A stretch of DNA of 64,000 bases from Pseudomonas sp. ACN8 (GCF_002303925.1 NZ_MRCS01000014.1:1-64000); one strand, 5' to 3'. Positions 1 through 9,134 are shown, counted from the first letter of the stretch. Numbers and translations are program-made. The notes: generated by a model from the sequence alone, not told the origin.

Positions 1-12
1 GCGAGAGGACAT
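1..12 (-). CDS. hemC: Porphobilinogen deaminase, first four codons only
   Basis: Only the start codon and three more codons lie in the window, reading M-S-S-R on the minus strand toward base 1. HemC of Pseudomonas begins MSSR, and hemC follows algR in this genus, so identity rests on four residues plus gene order. The enzyme polymerises porphobilinogen to hydroxymethylbilane in haem synthesis. The 138-base gap to algR has no obvious terminator, so read-through from algR is possible. Confidence 0.55.
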
Positions 13-150
13 GGATCAATCCGTACTGAATAGATATGACGGATAATAACAGCTCAGCCAAATCCACTTTGACTTGTATCAGATACTACTCGGCCTCCCT
101 GGCCCCGGATGTCCGGCAATCGGGTGTAAAATTGGCCTGCGAACAGCTGT

Positions 151-897
151 TTAAAGCTGTTGCATCATTTTGCGTACCCCAGCCACATGACGACGGCTGA
201 CGATCAGCGCATCACCGTTGAGGCCTTTTAGGAATAGCTGAAAATGCCCCAGGGGTGTGCGTTGCAATCGCTCGATACGCTCACGGGCGACCAGTGCATT
301 GCGATGGATACGCACGAAACGGTCACCGAATTCATCTTCGAGGGCCTTGAGCGGCTCATCGAGCAGTACTTCGCCGCTTTCGTGGCGCAAGGTCACGTAT
401 TTGTGGTCGGCAATGAAATACACCACCTGATCCAGCGGAATCAGCTCGATCCCTTTACGGGTCCGGGCGCTGATATGGCTGCGCGGGCCGTTGCCGCTTT
501 CGGCAGCGGGGCGGGTCAGGGCGCCGAGCTGGGCACGATTGGGGCGCTCGGCTCTCTTTAATGCTTCATGTAATTGTTCAGTTCTCACAGGTTTCACCAG
601 ATAGCCTACGGCGCTGGCCTGTAAGGCTTCCACGGCAAATTCATCGGGCCCGGCGCAGAACACCACGGCGGGGGGAGTTTCGCGTTCACACAACCGAGCA
701 GCCACTTGCAGGCCATCCAGGCCGGGCATGCGGATATCGAGCAGCACGATATCCGGCTTGTGGCTGTCGATCAGTGCCAACGCCTCTTCGCCATTCGTGG
801 CACTAGGCTCCAGGACACTGTACCCCTCGAGTTCGCCAACCATTCGGCTCAGGCGCTCGCGGGCCAAGGGTTCGTCATCAACGATCAGGACATTCAT
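151..897 (-). CDS. algR: LytTR-family response regulator AlgR
   Basis: Two-domain cytoplasmic response regulator of 248 residues. The receiver domain (about 1-115) has the acidic pair D7/D8, phospho-acceptor D54 in the VLLDIRMPG context and the conserved lysine in GYLVKP. The C-terminal half (about 140-245) is a LytTR DNA-binding domain (VVYFIADHKYVTLRHESGE, then FVRIHRNALV). AlgR controls alginate, motility and virulence genes in P. aeruginosa. The longer reading frame starts 11 codons upstream, but MNVLIVDDEP is the family N-terminus, so 897 was chosen. Unlike in P. aeruginosa, no fimS/algZ sensor gene lies between it and argH. Confidence 0.93.
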   Translation of the reverse strand: MNVLIVDDEPLARERLSRMVGELEGYSVLEPSATNGEEALALIDSHKPDIVLLDIRMPGLDGLQVAARLCERETPPAVVFCAGPDEFAVEALQASAVGYLVKPVRTEQLHEALKRAERPNRAQLGALTRPAAESGNGPRSHISARTRKGIELIPLDQVVYFIADHKYVTLRHESGEVLLDEPLKALEDEFGDRFVRIHRNALVARERIERLQRTPLGHFQLFLKGLNGDALIVSRRHVAGVRKMMQQL

Positions 898-1358
898 ATT
901 GCGCTGGATTCCTGCGTGAGTCTCGCACAAGGATAGCGTAGACAGGTGAAGTGACGTCCGTCACCGCGATCCACGCTAAGACTAGCGCGAGCGCCAAAAA
1001 GTGCCGTTGGTCCGGCGGCTAAATTTTCATCTGCCGGGCGATTGGCGGCCCAGGCCCGCGTTGGCGATGCATCGCCACAGGGTTTGCTGATACGCAATAT
1101 GAACACCCCACTCTTCTTATAGCCAGCGGCTGCACCGAGAAGTGCGCTGGTCCTACTGTCCAACTGTAGACGGTTGCCGGGACGATATTGCTCAATTGGA
1201 AAATATCGTTCGGCAAAAATGCGCGAATATTGTCCGAGCCCGGGCTCTCGCCCCCCCAAAAAACGTATCGACCAGTGTCAGCGACAGGATTGGCAACCCT
1301 GTTATTATCCGCGCCAGCGTTCCACGCCTTCTTACTTCAAGCCGATACGAGCGAATTC
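898..1358. other. algR-argH divergent intergenic region without a sensor gene
   Basis: These 461 bases separate divergent algR and argH. Frames on both strands give only shadow peptides with no histidine-kinase or 5TM_LYT-like content, so the fimS/algZ gene known here in P. aeruginosa is absent, and I see no remnant. The stretch should hold the promoters of both genes; I could not assign boxes with confidence. Confidence 0.6.
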
Positions 1359-2753
1359 ATGAGCACTGACAAGACCAATCAGTCCTGGGGCGGCCGCTTC
1401 AGTGAACCCGTCGACGCCTTCGTCGCCCGCTTCACCGCCTCCGTCACCTTCGACCAGCGCCTGTATCGCCACGACATCATGGGCTCGATCGCCCACGCCA
1501 CCATGCTGGCCAAGGTCGGCGTACTGACCGATGCCGAGCGCGACAGCATCATCGATGGCCTGAACACTATCCAGGGTGAAATCGAGGCCGGCCAGTTCGA
1601 CTGGCGCATCGACCTCGAAGACGTTCACATGAACATCGAGGCACGCCTGACCGACCGCATCGGCGTGACCGGTAAAAAGCTGCACACCGGCCGCAGCCGT
1701 AACGATCAGGTTGCCACCGACATCCGTCTGTGGCTGCGTGACGAGATCGACCTGATCCTGGCCGAAATCACCCGCCTGCAAAAAGGCCTGCTGGAACAGG
1801 CCGAGCGCGAAGCCGCCAGCATCATGCCGGGGTTCACCCACCTGCAGACCGCACAGCCGGTGACGTTCGGGCACCACATGCTGGCCTGGTTCGAAATGCT
1901 CAGCCGCGACTACGAACGCCTGGTCGATTGCCGCAAGCGCACCAATCGCATGCCGCTGGGCAGCGCGGCGCTGGCCGGCACCACCTACCCGATCGATCGC
2001 GAATACACCGCCCAACTCCTGGGTTTCGACGCGGTTGGCGGCAATTCGCTGGACAACGTCTCCGATCGTGATTTCGCCATCGAATTCTGCTCGGCGGCCA
2101 GTATCGCGATGATGCACCTGTCGCGATTCTCCGAAGAGCTGGTGCTGTGGACCAGCGCGCAGTTCCAGTTCATCGATCTGCCCGACCGTTTCTGCACCGG
2201 CAGCTCGATCATGCCGCAAAAGAAAAACCCGGACGTGCCGGAGCTCGTGCGTGGCAAGACCGGTCGCGTATTCGGCGCGCTGATGGGCTTGCTGACCCTG
2301 ATGAAAGGCCAGCCTCTGGCCTACAACAAGGACAACCAGGAAGACAAGGAACCGCTGTTCGACGCTGCCGACACCCTGCGCGACTCGCTGCGGGCCTTTG
2401 CCGACATGGTGCCGGCGATCAAGCCCAAGCACGCGATGATGCGCGAAGCGGCCCTGCGCGGCTTCTCTACCGCCACCGACCTGGCCGACTATCTGGTGCG
2501 TCGCGGCCTGCCATTCCGTGATTGCCACGAAATCGTCGGCCATGCCGTGAAGTACGGCGTGGACAGCGGCAAGGACCTGGCGGAAATGAGCCTGGAAGAA
2601 CTGCGCAAGTTCAGCGACCAGATCGACCAGGACGTGTTCGCCGTACTGACCCTGGAAGGCTCGGTCAATGCCCGCAACCACATCGGCGGCACCGCGCCGG
2701 CGCAGGTGAAGGCTGCCGTGGCTCGCGGCCAGGCGTTGCTCGCCAGCCGCTAA
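1359..2753 (+). CDS. argH: Argininosuccinate lyase
   Basis: Cleaves argininosuccinate to arginine and fumarate, the last step of arginine synthesis. The 464-residue protein has the fumarase/aspartase superfamily signature [12 protein letters not shown] around residues 280-291, plus the N-terminal WGGRF and HTGRSRNDQ motifs typical of ArgH. The open frame extends upstream, but [14 protein letters not shown] matches the family start and gives the usual length. The gene stands alone, divergent from algR, and is followed by a REP pair and not by a clear terminator. Confidence 0.97.
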   Translation: MSTDKTNQSWGGRFSEPVDAFVARFTASVTFDQRLYRHDIMGSIAHATMLAKVGVLTDAERDSIIDGLNTIQGEIEAGQFDWRIDLEDVHMNIEARLTDRIGVTGKKLHTGRSRNDQVATDIRLWLRDEIDLILAEITRLQKGLLEQAEREAASIMPGFTHLQTAQPVTFGHHMLAWFEMLSRDYERLVDCRKRTNRMPLGSAALAGTTYPIDREYTAQLLGFDAVGGNSLDNVSDRDFAIEFCSAASIAMMHLSRFSEELVLWTSAQFQFIDLPDRFCTGSSIMPQKKNPDVPELVRGKTGRVFGALMGLLTLMKGQPLAYNKDNQEDKEPLFDAADTLRDSLRAFADMVPAIKPKHAMMREAALRGFSTATDLADYLVRRGLPFRDCHEIVGHAVKYGVDSGKDLAEMSLEELRKFSDQIDQDVFAVLTLEGSVNARNHIGGTAPAQVKAAVARGQALLASR

Positions 2754-2763
2754 AAGCCAAAAG

Positions 2764-2838
2764 CATCGCAAGCAGGCTCGCTCCAACATTGGATATGTGT
2801 TCGCACATCTAACCCTGTGTGCGAGCCTGCTCGCGATG
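2764..2838. repeat. REP pair, reverse-order configuration
   Basis: A right-type arm (2764-2788, ATCGCAAGCAGGCTCGCTCC) is followed by a left-type arm (2814-2838, TGTGCGAGCCTGCTCGCGAT). Most pairs in this window are left-then-right; this one is inverted, with the CTCC ends facing inward. Confidence 0.8.
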
Positions 2839-2861
2839 ACTGACTTCAGAACACCACAGAA

Positions 2862-3521
2862 CTACTTCCTGGCCGCGACCATCGCCATGAACGCTGGCAT
2901 CGCCGCCTCTCTGTCCAGCGCAATTCGCTGAACGTTGGGGTTCTGTCCCAGACGCTCCAGCAACGCCTTGGCCGCTGGCATTTCTGCCAACAGATCAATC
3001 CCGAACACCTTCTGCCCGACCGCACTGGCCAGTGAAACGCTGTACTGGAAGTACAGGTCGGCAATGCTCAAGCTTTCTCCAGCCACATAAGGGGCGAATT
3101 TGCCGTGCCTGGCCAGGGAGGCAAACCCCAGTAGCAACTCAGCCTTGCTCTTTTCCTTGATCGCCTCCGGCACCGTCATGCCAAAAAATGCTTCCGGGAA
3201 GCAGGCACGCGCCGGCAGTTCGATGTACAGCTCGATTTCCTTGGCCAACGCCAGCACCTGCGCGCGCTCGAACGGCTCACTCGACAACAGCGGCTTGCCC
3301 TTTTGGGCTTGTTCGATGTACTCGAGAATCACACTGGTTTCGTTAATGTAGCCCTGCTCGACGCCCAGCACCGGGACCTTGCCTCGCGGGCTGATCGCCA
3401 ATGACTCCGGGGTCTGGGTCGGGACGAACATGACCTCCTCGAACGTCAGGCCTTTTTCCAGCAACGCCAGTTTGACCATGTTGTAGTAGTTGCTGACGCA
3501 AAATCCATAAAGTTTAAACAT
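2862..3521 (-). CDS. Glutathione S-transferase family protein
   Basis: A 219-residue cytosolic GST. The N-terminal thioredoxin-like domain (about 1-80) shows KLYGF, the cis-proline segment GKVPVLG and the glutathione-contacting ETSVILEYIE. An all-helical C-terminal domain follows, with SIADLYFQYS matching the family N-capping box. The frame allows a GTG one codon upstream (3524), but the GGAGG box is better spaced for the ATG at 3521. Substrate is unknown. Its position before a small acidic protein, the TIGR02647-like gene and cyaA matches the PA5269-PA5272 order of P. aeruginosa. Confidence 0.9.
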   Translation of the reverse strand: MFKLYGFCVSNYYNMVKLALLEKGLTFEEVMFVPTQTPESLAISPRGKVPVLGVEQGYINETSVILEYIEQAQKGKPLLSSEPFERAQVLALAKEIELYIELPARACFPEAFFGMTVPEAIKEKSKAELLLGFASLARHGKFAPYVAGESLSIADLYFQYSVSLASAVGQKVFGIDLLAEMPAAKALLERLGQNPNVQRIALDREAAMPAFMAMVAARK

Positions 3522-3645
3522 CACAAAGCCTCCAGGCCGTGCGGGGTGGGCGGTGTCTGTTTATAGAACGCTCAAGGCGTTCCTGCCAGCAGCAACATGC
3601 AGGTGAATGCGGGTAAACTGGCCGCCTTTCCCTGAGGAGCCTGCC

Positions 3646-3930
3646 ATGAGCGAGCCAACCGATATCGACAACGACGAAGAAGAGTTCGCCGAAAGTACCC
3701 TGATCCAGGCCATCGAAAACCAGATCGAAAGCGACAACCCGCCGGCTGCCAAGGCGACGTTCAACAAGCTGACGCTGGTGGGTTACGAACGCGAAGAAAT
3801 TCTTAACCTGATGGCTCACGTTTTGGCGGTCGAAATCGACGCGATTCTCGAAGAAGACCGCGCGTTTAACACCGAATGGTACGAAGCTGCCCTGCGCGCA
3901 TTGCCCGAGTTGCCGCCGGAAAAGCAGTAA
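3646..3930 (+). CDS. Small acidic conserved protein of unknown function
   Basis: A 94-residue protein rich in Asp/Glu at its N-terminus (DIDNDEEEFAEST), with a helical middle (TFNKLTLVGYEREEILNLMAHVLAVEID). There is no signal peptide or membrane segment. A GAGGAG box eight bases upstream of the ATG supports this start. It matches a conserved Pseudomonas gene by position (between GST and the TIGR02647-like gene). I do not recognise a function. Confidence 0.8.
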   Translation: MSEPTDIDNDEEEFAESTLIQAIENQIESDNPPAAKATFNKLTLVGYEREEILNLMAHVLAVEIDAILEEDRAFNTEWYEAALRALPELPPEKQ

Positions 3931-3943
3931 ATCCACGCCCTCC

Positions 3944-4044
3944 CTGTAGGAGCGAGCTTGCTCGCGAAAAACCCGAGAGCGCCACGGGGCATCTGGTTTA
4001 CGCGTCATCGTTGACGATCTTCGCGAGCAAGCTCGCTCCTACAG
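3944..4044. repeat. REPIN (inverted REP pair)
   Basis: Left arm CTGTAGGAGCGAGCTTGCTC at 3944 and right arm ending GCTCGCTCCTACAG at 4044. This is the GAGCTTGCTC sub-type with matched arms and a spacer of about 55 bases. Confidence 0.9.
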
Positions 4045-4139
4045 AGGCAAAAAACCCTGTCGCGAGCACTGGACATGCCGCGCAAGTGGGCTCACCTTAG
4101 GGGCGCTGTCGTCCAATTCCTAGAAAGTCTGGAGTCCTT

Positions 4140-4385
4140 ATGTCGCTTACCCCTGAGTTGGTTGCCGAACTGGAAGTCCTCGCACTCTTCAACCTGGACA
4201 GTTCCCAGGAAGGTCTGAAAATTCATCAGACCGCTGCCCCGAAACACATCGCCGCCGCCAAACGCCTCTTTGAAAAAGAACTGACCGACCAGCCTGATGG
4301 CGGTTACCTGACCAGCCTGGGTCGTGACGCCGCGCAAAATGTGCAATCCGTGCTGACCATTCTTAACGCCGAAGTAACAGCCTGA
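4140..4385 (+). CDS. Small conserved protein, TIGR02647-like
   Basis: An 81-residue soluble protein beginning MSLTPELVAELEVLALFNLD, with a helical pattern and no cysteines or transmembrane segment. From memory it matches the uncharacterised gammaproteobacterial family TIGR02647, found just upstream of cyaA in Pseudomonas. Start supported by a GGAGTCCTT box close to the ATG. Function unknown. Confidence 0.75.
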   Translation: MSLTPELVAELEVLALFNLDSSQEGLKIHQTAAPKHIAAAKRLFEKELTDQPDGGYLTSLGRDAAQNVQSVLTILNAEVTA

Positions 4386-4579
4386 ATTCTGCCGCATCGC
4401 CCACGGAGACCCCGATCCAGGGATTTCCGCGGGCACATTCCCCTGATGCCTGCCTCAAGCCGTTAGAAATCTGACGCCAGAAAAACAAAATCAGCTTAAA
4501 AGTCCTCGCCTCAAGGCGCTAAACTGCCCCTCATCCGAAGAGCCCCACGTCCGAGCCCTGCGAGCCGGTTTGAGCTGAC

Positions 4580-7423
4580 ATGACGCGCACCCACGAAATC
4601 CGCCCTGATCTGGACGAGGGAATCGATCGCAAGGTTCTCAGCCAGCTGCGCGCACGCTTTCTGAAACTCAACGAAGGACGCATGGCTCGCGCCATGGAAG
4701 GGTTGTCGACCCGCCAGCAAGGGGTCCTGACCTTGCTGCCGCTGTTTTTCCACGTTAACCATCCGCTGTTGCCCGGCTACGTTTCCGGCAGTACGCCGGC
4801 CGGGCTGTCGAATTTCGAACCGGATGCCAATGTCCTCGCCGAAGCCCAGCGCCTGACCCGCTCGTTCTCCTACAAGCCGCGCCACGGCAGCAACCCGCCA
4901 AGGCCGATTCACGGACTGTTCCTGATGGGCAGCCTCGGCACCCTGGCGCAGGCCGACCAGAGCGACATGGATGTGTGGGTCTGCCATGGGCCGGACCTGA
5001 CCGAGAACGAACTTGCCGAGCTGCGCAAGAAATGCCAGTTGCTGGAAGCCTGGGCCACCAGCCAGGGCGCCGAAGCGCATTTCTTCCTGATCGACCCGAG
5101 CCGTTTCGTCCGCGGCGAGCGCGATACCCAGCTGAGTTCGGAAGATTGCGGCACCACCCAGCACTACCTGTTGCTGGACGAGTTTTACCGCACCGCGATC
5201 TGGCTGGCCGGGCGCACACCGATCTGGTGGCTGGTGCCGGTCTACGAAGAGTCGAGCTACGACCGCTACACCCATACCCTGATTTCCAAGCGTTTCATCC
5301 GTGCCGATGAAACCCTCGACCTCGGCAACCTGGCCTACATCCCGCCCGGCGAATTTGTCGGTGCCGGGCTCTGGCAATTGTTCAAGGGCATCGAGTCGCC
5401 CTACAAGTCGGTACTCAAGCTGCTGCTGACCGAGGTTTACGCCAGTGAACACCCCAGGGTCTATTGCCTGAGCCTGCGCTTCAAGCAAGCGGTGTTCGCC
5501 AACCAGCTCGACCTCGACGAACTGGATCCGTATGTCGTGGTGTACCGGCGTATCGAGGAATACCTGATCGCCCGCAACGAACCGGAACGCCTGGAACTGG
5601 TACGTCGCGCGCTGTACCTGAAGGTCAATCGCAAACTCACCGGCAACAGCCGCACCCAGAGCTGGCAGCGCTCTTTGCTCGAACGCCTGGCCCATGAATG
5701 GCACTGGGACCAGCGCCAACTGACTCTGCTCGACAGTCGCAGCCAGTGGAAAGTCCGTCAGGTCAGCTCCGAGCGACGGGCACTGGTCAACGAGCTGAAC
5801 TACAGCTACCGCTTCCTCACCCAGTTTGCCCGTCACGAACAAACGGTCAGCCGCATCAACAAGCGCGACCTGAGTGTCCTCGGCCGTCGCCTGTACGCCG
5901 CTTTCGAGCGCAAGGCCGGCAAAGTCGAATTCATCAACCCCGGCATCGCCCCGGACCTGGCTGAAGACACCCTGACACTGGTGCACGCACCGAACAAGAA
6001 AGAACCGGGGCAAAGCCAGTGGGGCTTGTACAACGGCAGCCTGACGGCACTGGAATGGGAGCATTTCGCGCCGATCAAACGCAGCCGTCACTTGCTCGAG
6101 CTGCTGACCTGGTGCCACCGCAATGGCGTGATCGACAGCAGCACCCGCCTGGCCCTGCACCCCGGCACCAGCGACTTGAGCGAATTCGAACTGTTCAACC
6201 TGCTCGGCAGCCTGCAACAGACTATCGCCCTGCCCTTGCCCACCGTCGCCGAGGAACCTCTGTTGCGCGCCAGCGTGCCGAGTGAAGTGCTGATCCTGGT
6301 GAATGTCGGCATCGATCCGCTCAAGCACCATCGCGACCTTAACATCCTCATGACCACCGAGCGCACCGACTCCCTGAGCTACGCAGGTGTCCGGGAAAAT
6401 CTGGTGCTGACCCTGGACCAGGTCACGCTCAACAGCTGGAACGAAGTGCTGGTCGGCCGCTACGACGGCCCCCATGCCCTGCTCGACTGCATCCGCGACT
6501 ACCTCAACAATCTGCCCGCCGGGCCGCAACAGCCGAAGCTGAGGGTGCGCTGCTTCTGCCATAACCGCGCGCAGTTCATTGCCCAACGGGTGGAAGAAAT
6601 CCTCGATACCGCGCAGAACCTGCTGCTGAGCCGGCTCAACCATCGCTACCTGATCCAGGTCCAGCAGCACTACCACGTTCTGGAGTTGGTGCCGGGCCAG
6701 GTCCAGCACATCGCGCTAGCCACTCTGCCGGCACTGATCGATTACCTGGGCAAGGAAATGGCGAGCTACAGCCCGCTTCACCTGGACCCAAAGGCTTTGG
6801 AAGACCACGATCTCGCGCTGTTCCTGCCAACGGGCCAGCCGAACTGCATCCAAGTGTTCTACCGGGTCAACGAAGATCAGGCCGATCTGTACGTGCTCGA
6901 TGAGTTCAATGCCCTGTGGCAGCAACGCCTGCCCTGGCACGACGAGCAAAGCCTGCTGGTGCCGCTGCAGCGTTTCCTGCAATCGATCCAGTACCGTCGC
7001 GATGCCCTGATGCCAATGGACGCGGCCCACCCCCTGAACCTCGACACCCTGTATTGCCAGTTGCTGCCGTCAGGCCCTGGCCGGGCGCGCCGCATCGAAG
7101 CCCGGCCGGTGCCGCAGACGCCGGTGAACAAGCCGTTCTACGACGTGCAGGCGATCGTCGGCAAAGCCGCACCGGGTCAGGTGCAGGTGACGTTGTATTG
7201 CAATCAACGGGAGTTTTCCGAGCTGGAGCATGGCGACCAGTTGTTCCGCGTGGTCGCCAGGGAAATCGTCGGGCAGCGCCGGGAAACCGAACGCTACCGC
7301 TGCTACATCACCGACCTCGACCTGTCAGGCCTGCTCGGTGAAGGGCAGAGTTCCACCCATCTGTACCTGCGCTTCAAAGCTGACCTGGAGCTGGCATTGA
7401 ACGAGGCGCTCGATCAGGTCTGA
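4580..7423 (+). CDS. cyaA: Class I adenylate cyclase
   Basis: Converts ATP to cyclic AMP, the ligand of Vfr/CRP-type regulators. The 947-residue protein has the class I architecture. The N-terminal catalytic part carries HPLLPGYV, then GSLGTLAQADQSDMDVWVCH (about 120-139, with the metal-binding Asp residues) and later LAGRTPIWWLVP. A long C-terminal regulatory region follows. No signal peptide or membrane segments are visible, as expected for this class. The gene stands alone and ends six bases before the convergent rnk stop codon. Family identification is firm; regulation cannot be read from sequence. Confidence 0.95.
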   Translation: MTRTHEIRPDLDEGIDRKVLSQLRARFLKLNEGRMARAMEGLSTRQQGVLTLLPLFFHVNHPLLPGYVSGSTPAGLSNFEPDANVLAEAQRLTRSFSYKPRHGSNPPRPIHGLFLMGSLGTLAQADQSDMDVWVCHGPDLTENELAELRKKCQLLEAWATSQGAEAHFFLIDPSRFVRGERDTQLSSEDCGTTQHYLLLDEFYRTAIWLAGRTPIWWLVPVYEESSYDRYTHTLISKRFIRADETLDLGNLAYIPPGEFVGAGLWQLFKGIESPYKSVLKLLLTEVYASEHPRVYCLSLRFKQAVFANQLDLDELDPYVVVYRRIEEYLIARNEPERLELVRRALYLKVNRKLTGNSRTQSWQRSLLERLAHEWHWDQRQLTLLDSRSQWKVRQVSSERRALVNELNYSYRFLTQFARHEQTVSRINKRDLSVLGRRLYAAFERKAGKVEFINPGIAPDLAEDTLTLVHAPNKKEPGQSQWGLYNGSLTALEWEHFAPIKRSRHLLELLTWCHRNGVIDSSTRLALHPGTSDLSEFELFNLLGSLQQTIALPLPTVAEEPLLRASVPSEVLILVNVGIDPLKHHRDLNILMTTERTDSLSYAGVRENLVLTLDQVTLNSWNEVLVGRYDGPHALLDCIRDYLNNLPAGPQQPKLRVRCFCHNRAQFIAQRVEEILDTAQNLLLSRLNHRYLIQVQQHYHVLELVPGQVQHIALATLPALIDYLGKEMASYSPLHLDPKALEDHDLALFLPTGQPNCIQVFYRVNEDQADLYVLDEFNALWQQRLPWHDEQSLLVPLQRFLQSIQYRRDALMPMDAAHPLNLDTLYCQLLPSGPGRARRIEARPVPQTPVNKPFYDVQAIVGKAAPGQVQVTLYCNQREFSELEHGDQLFRVVAREIVGQRRETERYRCYITDLDLSGLLGEGQSSTHLYLRFKADLELALNEALDQV

Positions 7424-7429
7424 GGGGTG

Positions 7430-7840
7430 TCACTCCGGGAACGCGCCGCCATTGGCCGGCTGCGATTCGACTTCCAGCAGCGTCAGCTTCAGGGTCTTGC
7501 CGCCCGGAGCCGGCCAATCGATGTGCTGGCCAACCTTCAGGCCGAGCAGCGCGCTGCCCACCGGCGCAAGGATCGAGACTTTGCCTTCGTCGGCGTTCGC
7601 ATCCTTGGGATACACCAGGGTCAGGTGGTAGTCCTTGCCACTGCCTTCTTCGCGGCAATGCACACGGGAATTCATGGTCACGACATCCGCCGGCACTTCA
7701 TCGTGGCCGACCAGGGTATCGGCGCGATCCAGTTCGGTTTGCAGCGCAATAACGCCCGGCAGCGTCTCGTCCAGGCTGTCGATCAGACGCTCAAGACGCT
7801 GAACGTCCAGACGGGTAAGGGTGATGGAAGGTGCGGTCAT
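7430..7840 (-). CDS. rnk: Regulator of nucleoside diphosphate kinase, Rnk
   Basis: A 136-residue relative of the GreA/GreB elongation factors: a short N-terminal coiled-coil (TRLDVQRLERLIDSLDE) followed by a GreA/B C-terminal-type domain (VTMNSRVHCREEG, LTLVYPKDANADEGKVS, PVGSALLGL). Rnk binds RNA polymerase and affects nucleotide pools and, in Pseudomonas, alginate. The open frame runs upstream through a terminator hairpin, so the start at 7840 (MTAPSITLTRLD) is clearly the real one; GGAGT lies about nine bases upstream. Confidence 0.92.
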   Translation of the reverse strand: MTAPSITLTRLDVQRLERLIDSLDETLPGVIALQTELDRADTLVGHDEVPADVVTMNSRVHCREEGSGKDYHLTLVYPKDANADEGKVSILAPVGSALLGLKVGQHIDWPAPGGKTLKLTLLEVESQPANGGAFPE

Positions 7841-7877
7841 GGTCTGGGCAGACTCCTTTCTTCTGCACGAAAAAAGC

Positions 7878-7906
7878 AAAACCCCGCCAGAAAAAGGCGG
7901 GGTTTT
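7878..7906 (-). terminator. Intrinsic terminator upstream of rnk
   Basis: An 11-bp perfect stem AAAACCCCGCC / GGCGGGGTTTT with a 7-base loop. On the minus strand it is followed by a T-rich tract, so it should end transcription from the cyaY-DUF1289 pair before rnk. Confidence 0.85.
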
Positions 7907-7978
7907 CACAAGCCTCGATGGGTTGAGGCGTTTCCGGACACTATCACAGCTCAAAAAATATACAAGCCAGGCCATTTT

Positions 7979-8080
7979 TTGTGGGAGCGAGCCTGCTCGC
8001 GAAGAACGTTAAAGCGCCGCGTTCAACCAGACAGCCCTCGTCATCGTTAACGCCCATCGCGAGCAGGCTCGCTCCTACAG
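7979..8080. repeat. REPIN overlapping the 3' end of the DUF1289 gene
   Basis: Left arm GTGGGAGCGAGCCTGCTCGC from 7981 and right arm ATCGCGAGCAGGCTCGCTCC ending CTACAG at 8080. The arms differ (GTGGG against CCTAC). The right arm contains the stop codon of the neighbouring minus-strand gene. Confidence 0.9.
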
Positions 8081-8302
8081 GGGATGGGTAGCGGCTTTTC
8101 GCCGGGCGGCCTGCGCACAAATCACCCGCCGACGTTCGTCATCGGCCGAACGCCATTCGCGAATGTCTTCGACGTGACGGAAACAGCCCAGGCAGACTTT
8201 CCGCTCGTCCAGCCGGCACACACCGCTGCAGGGCGACGGTACCACCGGGCTGACGTTGCTGTAGAGCGGCTTGGGAGCACGGACAGGCGCAGGCTGGGTC
8301 AC
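8075..8302 (-). CDS. DUF1289 family cysteine-containing small protein
   Basis: A 75-residue protein with the DUF1289 pattern PCSGVCRLDERKVCLGCFRH followed by IREWRSADDERRRV. The four cysteines suggest metal or Fe-S binding, which is inference. The start is taken as GTG at 8302, four bases after the cyaY stop, implying translational coupling; the frame itself is open further upstream inside cyaY. The C-terminus is odd: the stop codon (8075-8077) lies inside a REP element, so the last residues (about THPL) may be REP-derived. Confidence 0.8.
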   Translation of the reverse strand: MTQPAPVRAPKPLYSNVSPVVPSPCSGVCRLDERKVCLGCFRHVEDIREWRSADDERRRVICAQAARRKAATHPL

Positions 8303-8306
8303 GATC

Positions 8307-8639
8307 TCACAGGCCTTCGAAATCGAGCTCGACACCAGCCTGCTGCTGGACGATACGCTCAAGCATCTCACCCAACTGCTCTTCGCTCTTGTCGCACATC
8401 CAGCGCTCGCTTTCTTCGTCGTAGTCGAAATGGAAACCACCGGACACCGCCGCCAGCCACAGCTGACGCAGCGGCTCCTGGCGACTGAAGATCAACTGGC
8501 TGCCGTTCTCGAACTTGACGGTCAGCACACCGGCCGAGCTTTCGAGGTCGATATCCAGGTCGCTCTCGTCAAAGATGTCCTCCAGGGTTTGCTGGGTGGC
8601 ATCGACAAGGTCATGGAAACGCGCTTCGGACAAACTCAT
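8307..8639 (-). CDS. cyaY: Frataxin homologue, iron-sulfur assembly regulator
   Basis: A 110-residue CyaY/frataxin. The acidic first helix (SEARFHDLVDATQQTLEDIFDESDLDIDLES) is the iron-binding ridge. The beta-sheet region has GVLTVKFENGSQLIFSRQEPLRQLWLAA and GGFHFDY. CyaY binds the IscS-IscU complex and modulates Fe-S cluster assembly. It is followed with four bases of spacing by a DUF1289 gene, and lies back to back with lptM-lysA as in other Pseudomonas. Confidence 0.95.
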   Translation of the reverse strand: MSLSEARFHDLVDATQQTLEDIFDESDLDIDLESSAGVLTVKFENGSQLIFSRQEPLRQLWLAAVSGGFHFDYDEESERWMCDKSEEQLGEMLERIVQQQAGVELDFEGL

Positions 8640-8732
8640 TACGGCAACCTCAAAAAGTGTCTGATCAGGCTCAAGCGCCGCAAGATACGACTGAGCCCCG
8701 TCGATTGCAAAGGATAACAACCGAGGCCCCCC

Positions 8733-8823
8733 TTGTGGGAGCGAGCCTGCTCGCGAATGCGGACTGACATTCAACATTGATGTCGCCTGACACGACGCCT
8801 TCGCGAGCAGGCTCGCCCCACAG
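8733..8823. repeat. REPIN between cyaY and lptM
   Basis: Left arm TTGTGGGAGCGAGCCTGCTC at 8733 and right arm TCGCGAGCAGGCTCGCCCCA ending at 8823; the right arm has GCCCC in place of GCTCC. It occupies the middle of a 306-base gap between divergent cyaY and lptM. The remaining bases 8824-8945 should hold the lptM-lysA promoter. Confidence 0.88.
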
Positions 8824-8945
8824 GGATTGCGTGATACCGGCCGGCCACGAGCCAAGCCCCGCCGGACGGGCGGTCCGTTGCATAGGCAAGCTGCCGGGTG
8901 GCCGGTATACTCCGGCGCAATTAATGCATTTTCAAGGATTTCGCC

Positions 8946-9122
8946 ATGAAGCGCCTGATCTCTTCCCTTGCTGCGCTCCTCGCGGTTGCCTGCCTTGTGT
9001 CGGCCTGCGGTCAAAAAGGCCCGCTGTACCTGCCCGATGAAGACCAGGACCCTGTCGAGCAAGCCAAGTCGTCGCAGCAGCAGCCTGCCTCCAAAGCACA
9101 CAAGCACGACGTCTACCAATAA
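8946..9122 (+). CDS. lptM: LptM (YifL/LppL-type) outer-membrane lipoprotein
   Basis: A 58-residue lipoprotein: M-K-R start, hydrophobic signal (LISSLAALLAVACLVSAC) with the lipobox cysteine at residue 21, then the family signature CGQKGPLYLP. The hydrophilic tail is rich in Gln, Lys and Asp. In enterobacteria LptM assists LptD oxidation and assembly of the LPS translocon; the Pseudomonas gene before lysA is also called lppL. It ends 12 bases before the lysA start, so the two are almost certainly co-transcribed. Confidence 0.9.
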   Translation: MKRLISSLAALLAVACLVSACGQKGPLYLPDEDQDPVEQAKSSQQQPASKAHKHDVYQ

Positions 9123-9134
9123 TAAGGGAACCTC

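Noticed and set aside
894..1259. 121-codon minus-strand frame as a possible sensor kinase remnant
   Set aside because: The translation shows no histidine-kinase or membrane-segment features.
1332..2789. Long minus-strand frame opposite argH (and the similar one opposite cyaA at 4511-6709)
   Set aside because: Antisense shadows of high-G+C genes; composition is rich in His, Gln and Val with no motifs, and the plus-strand genes are certain.
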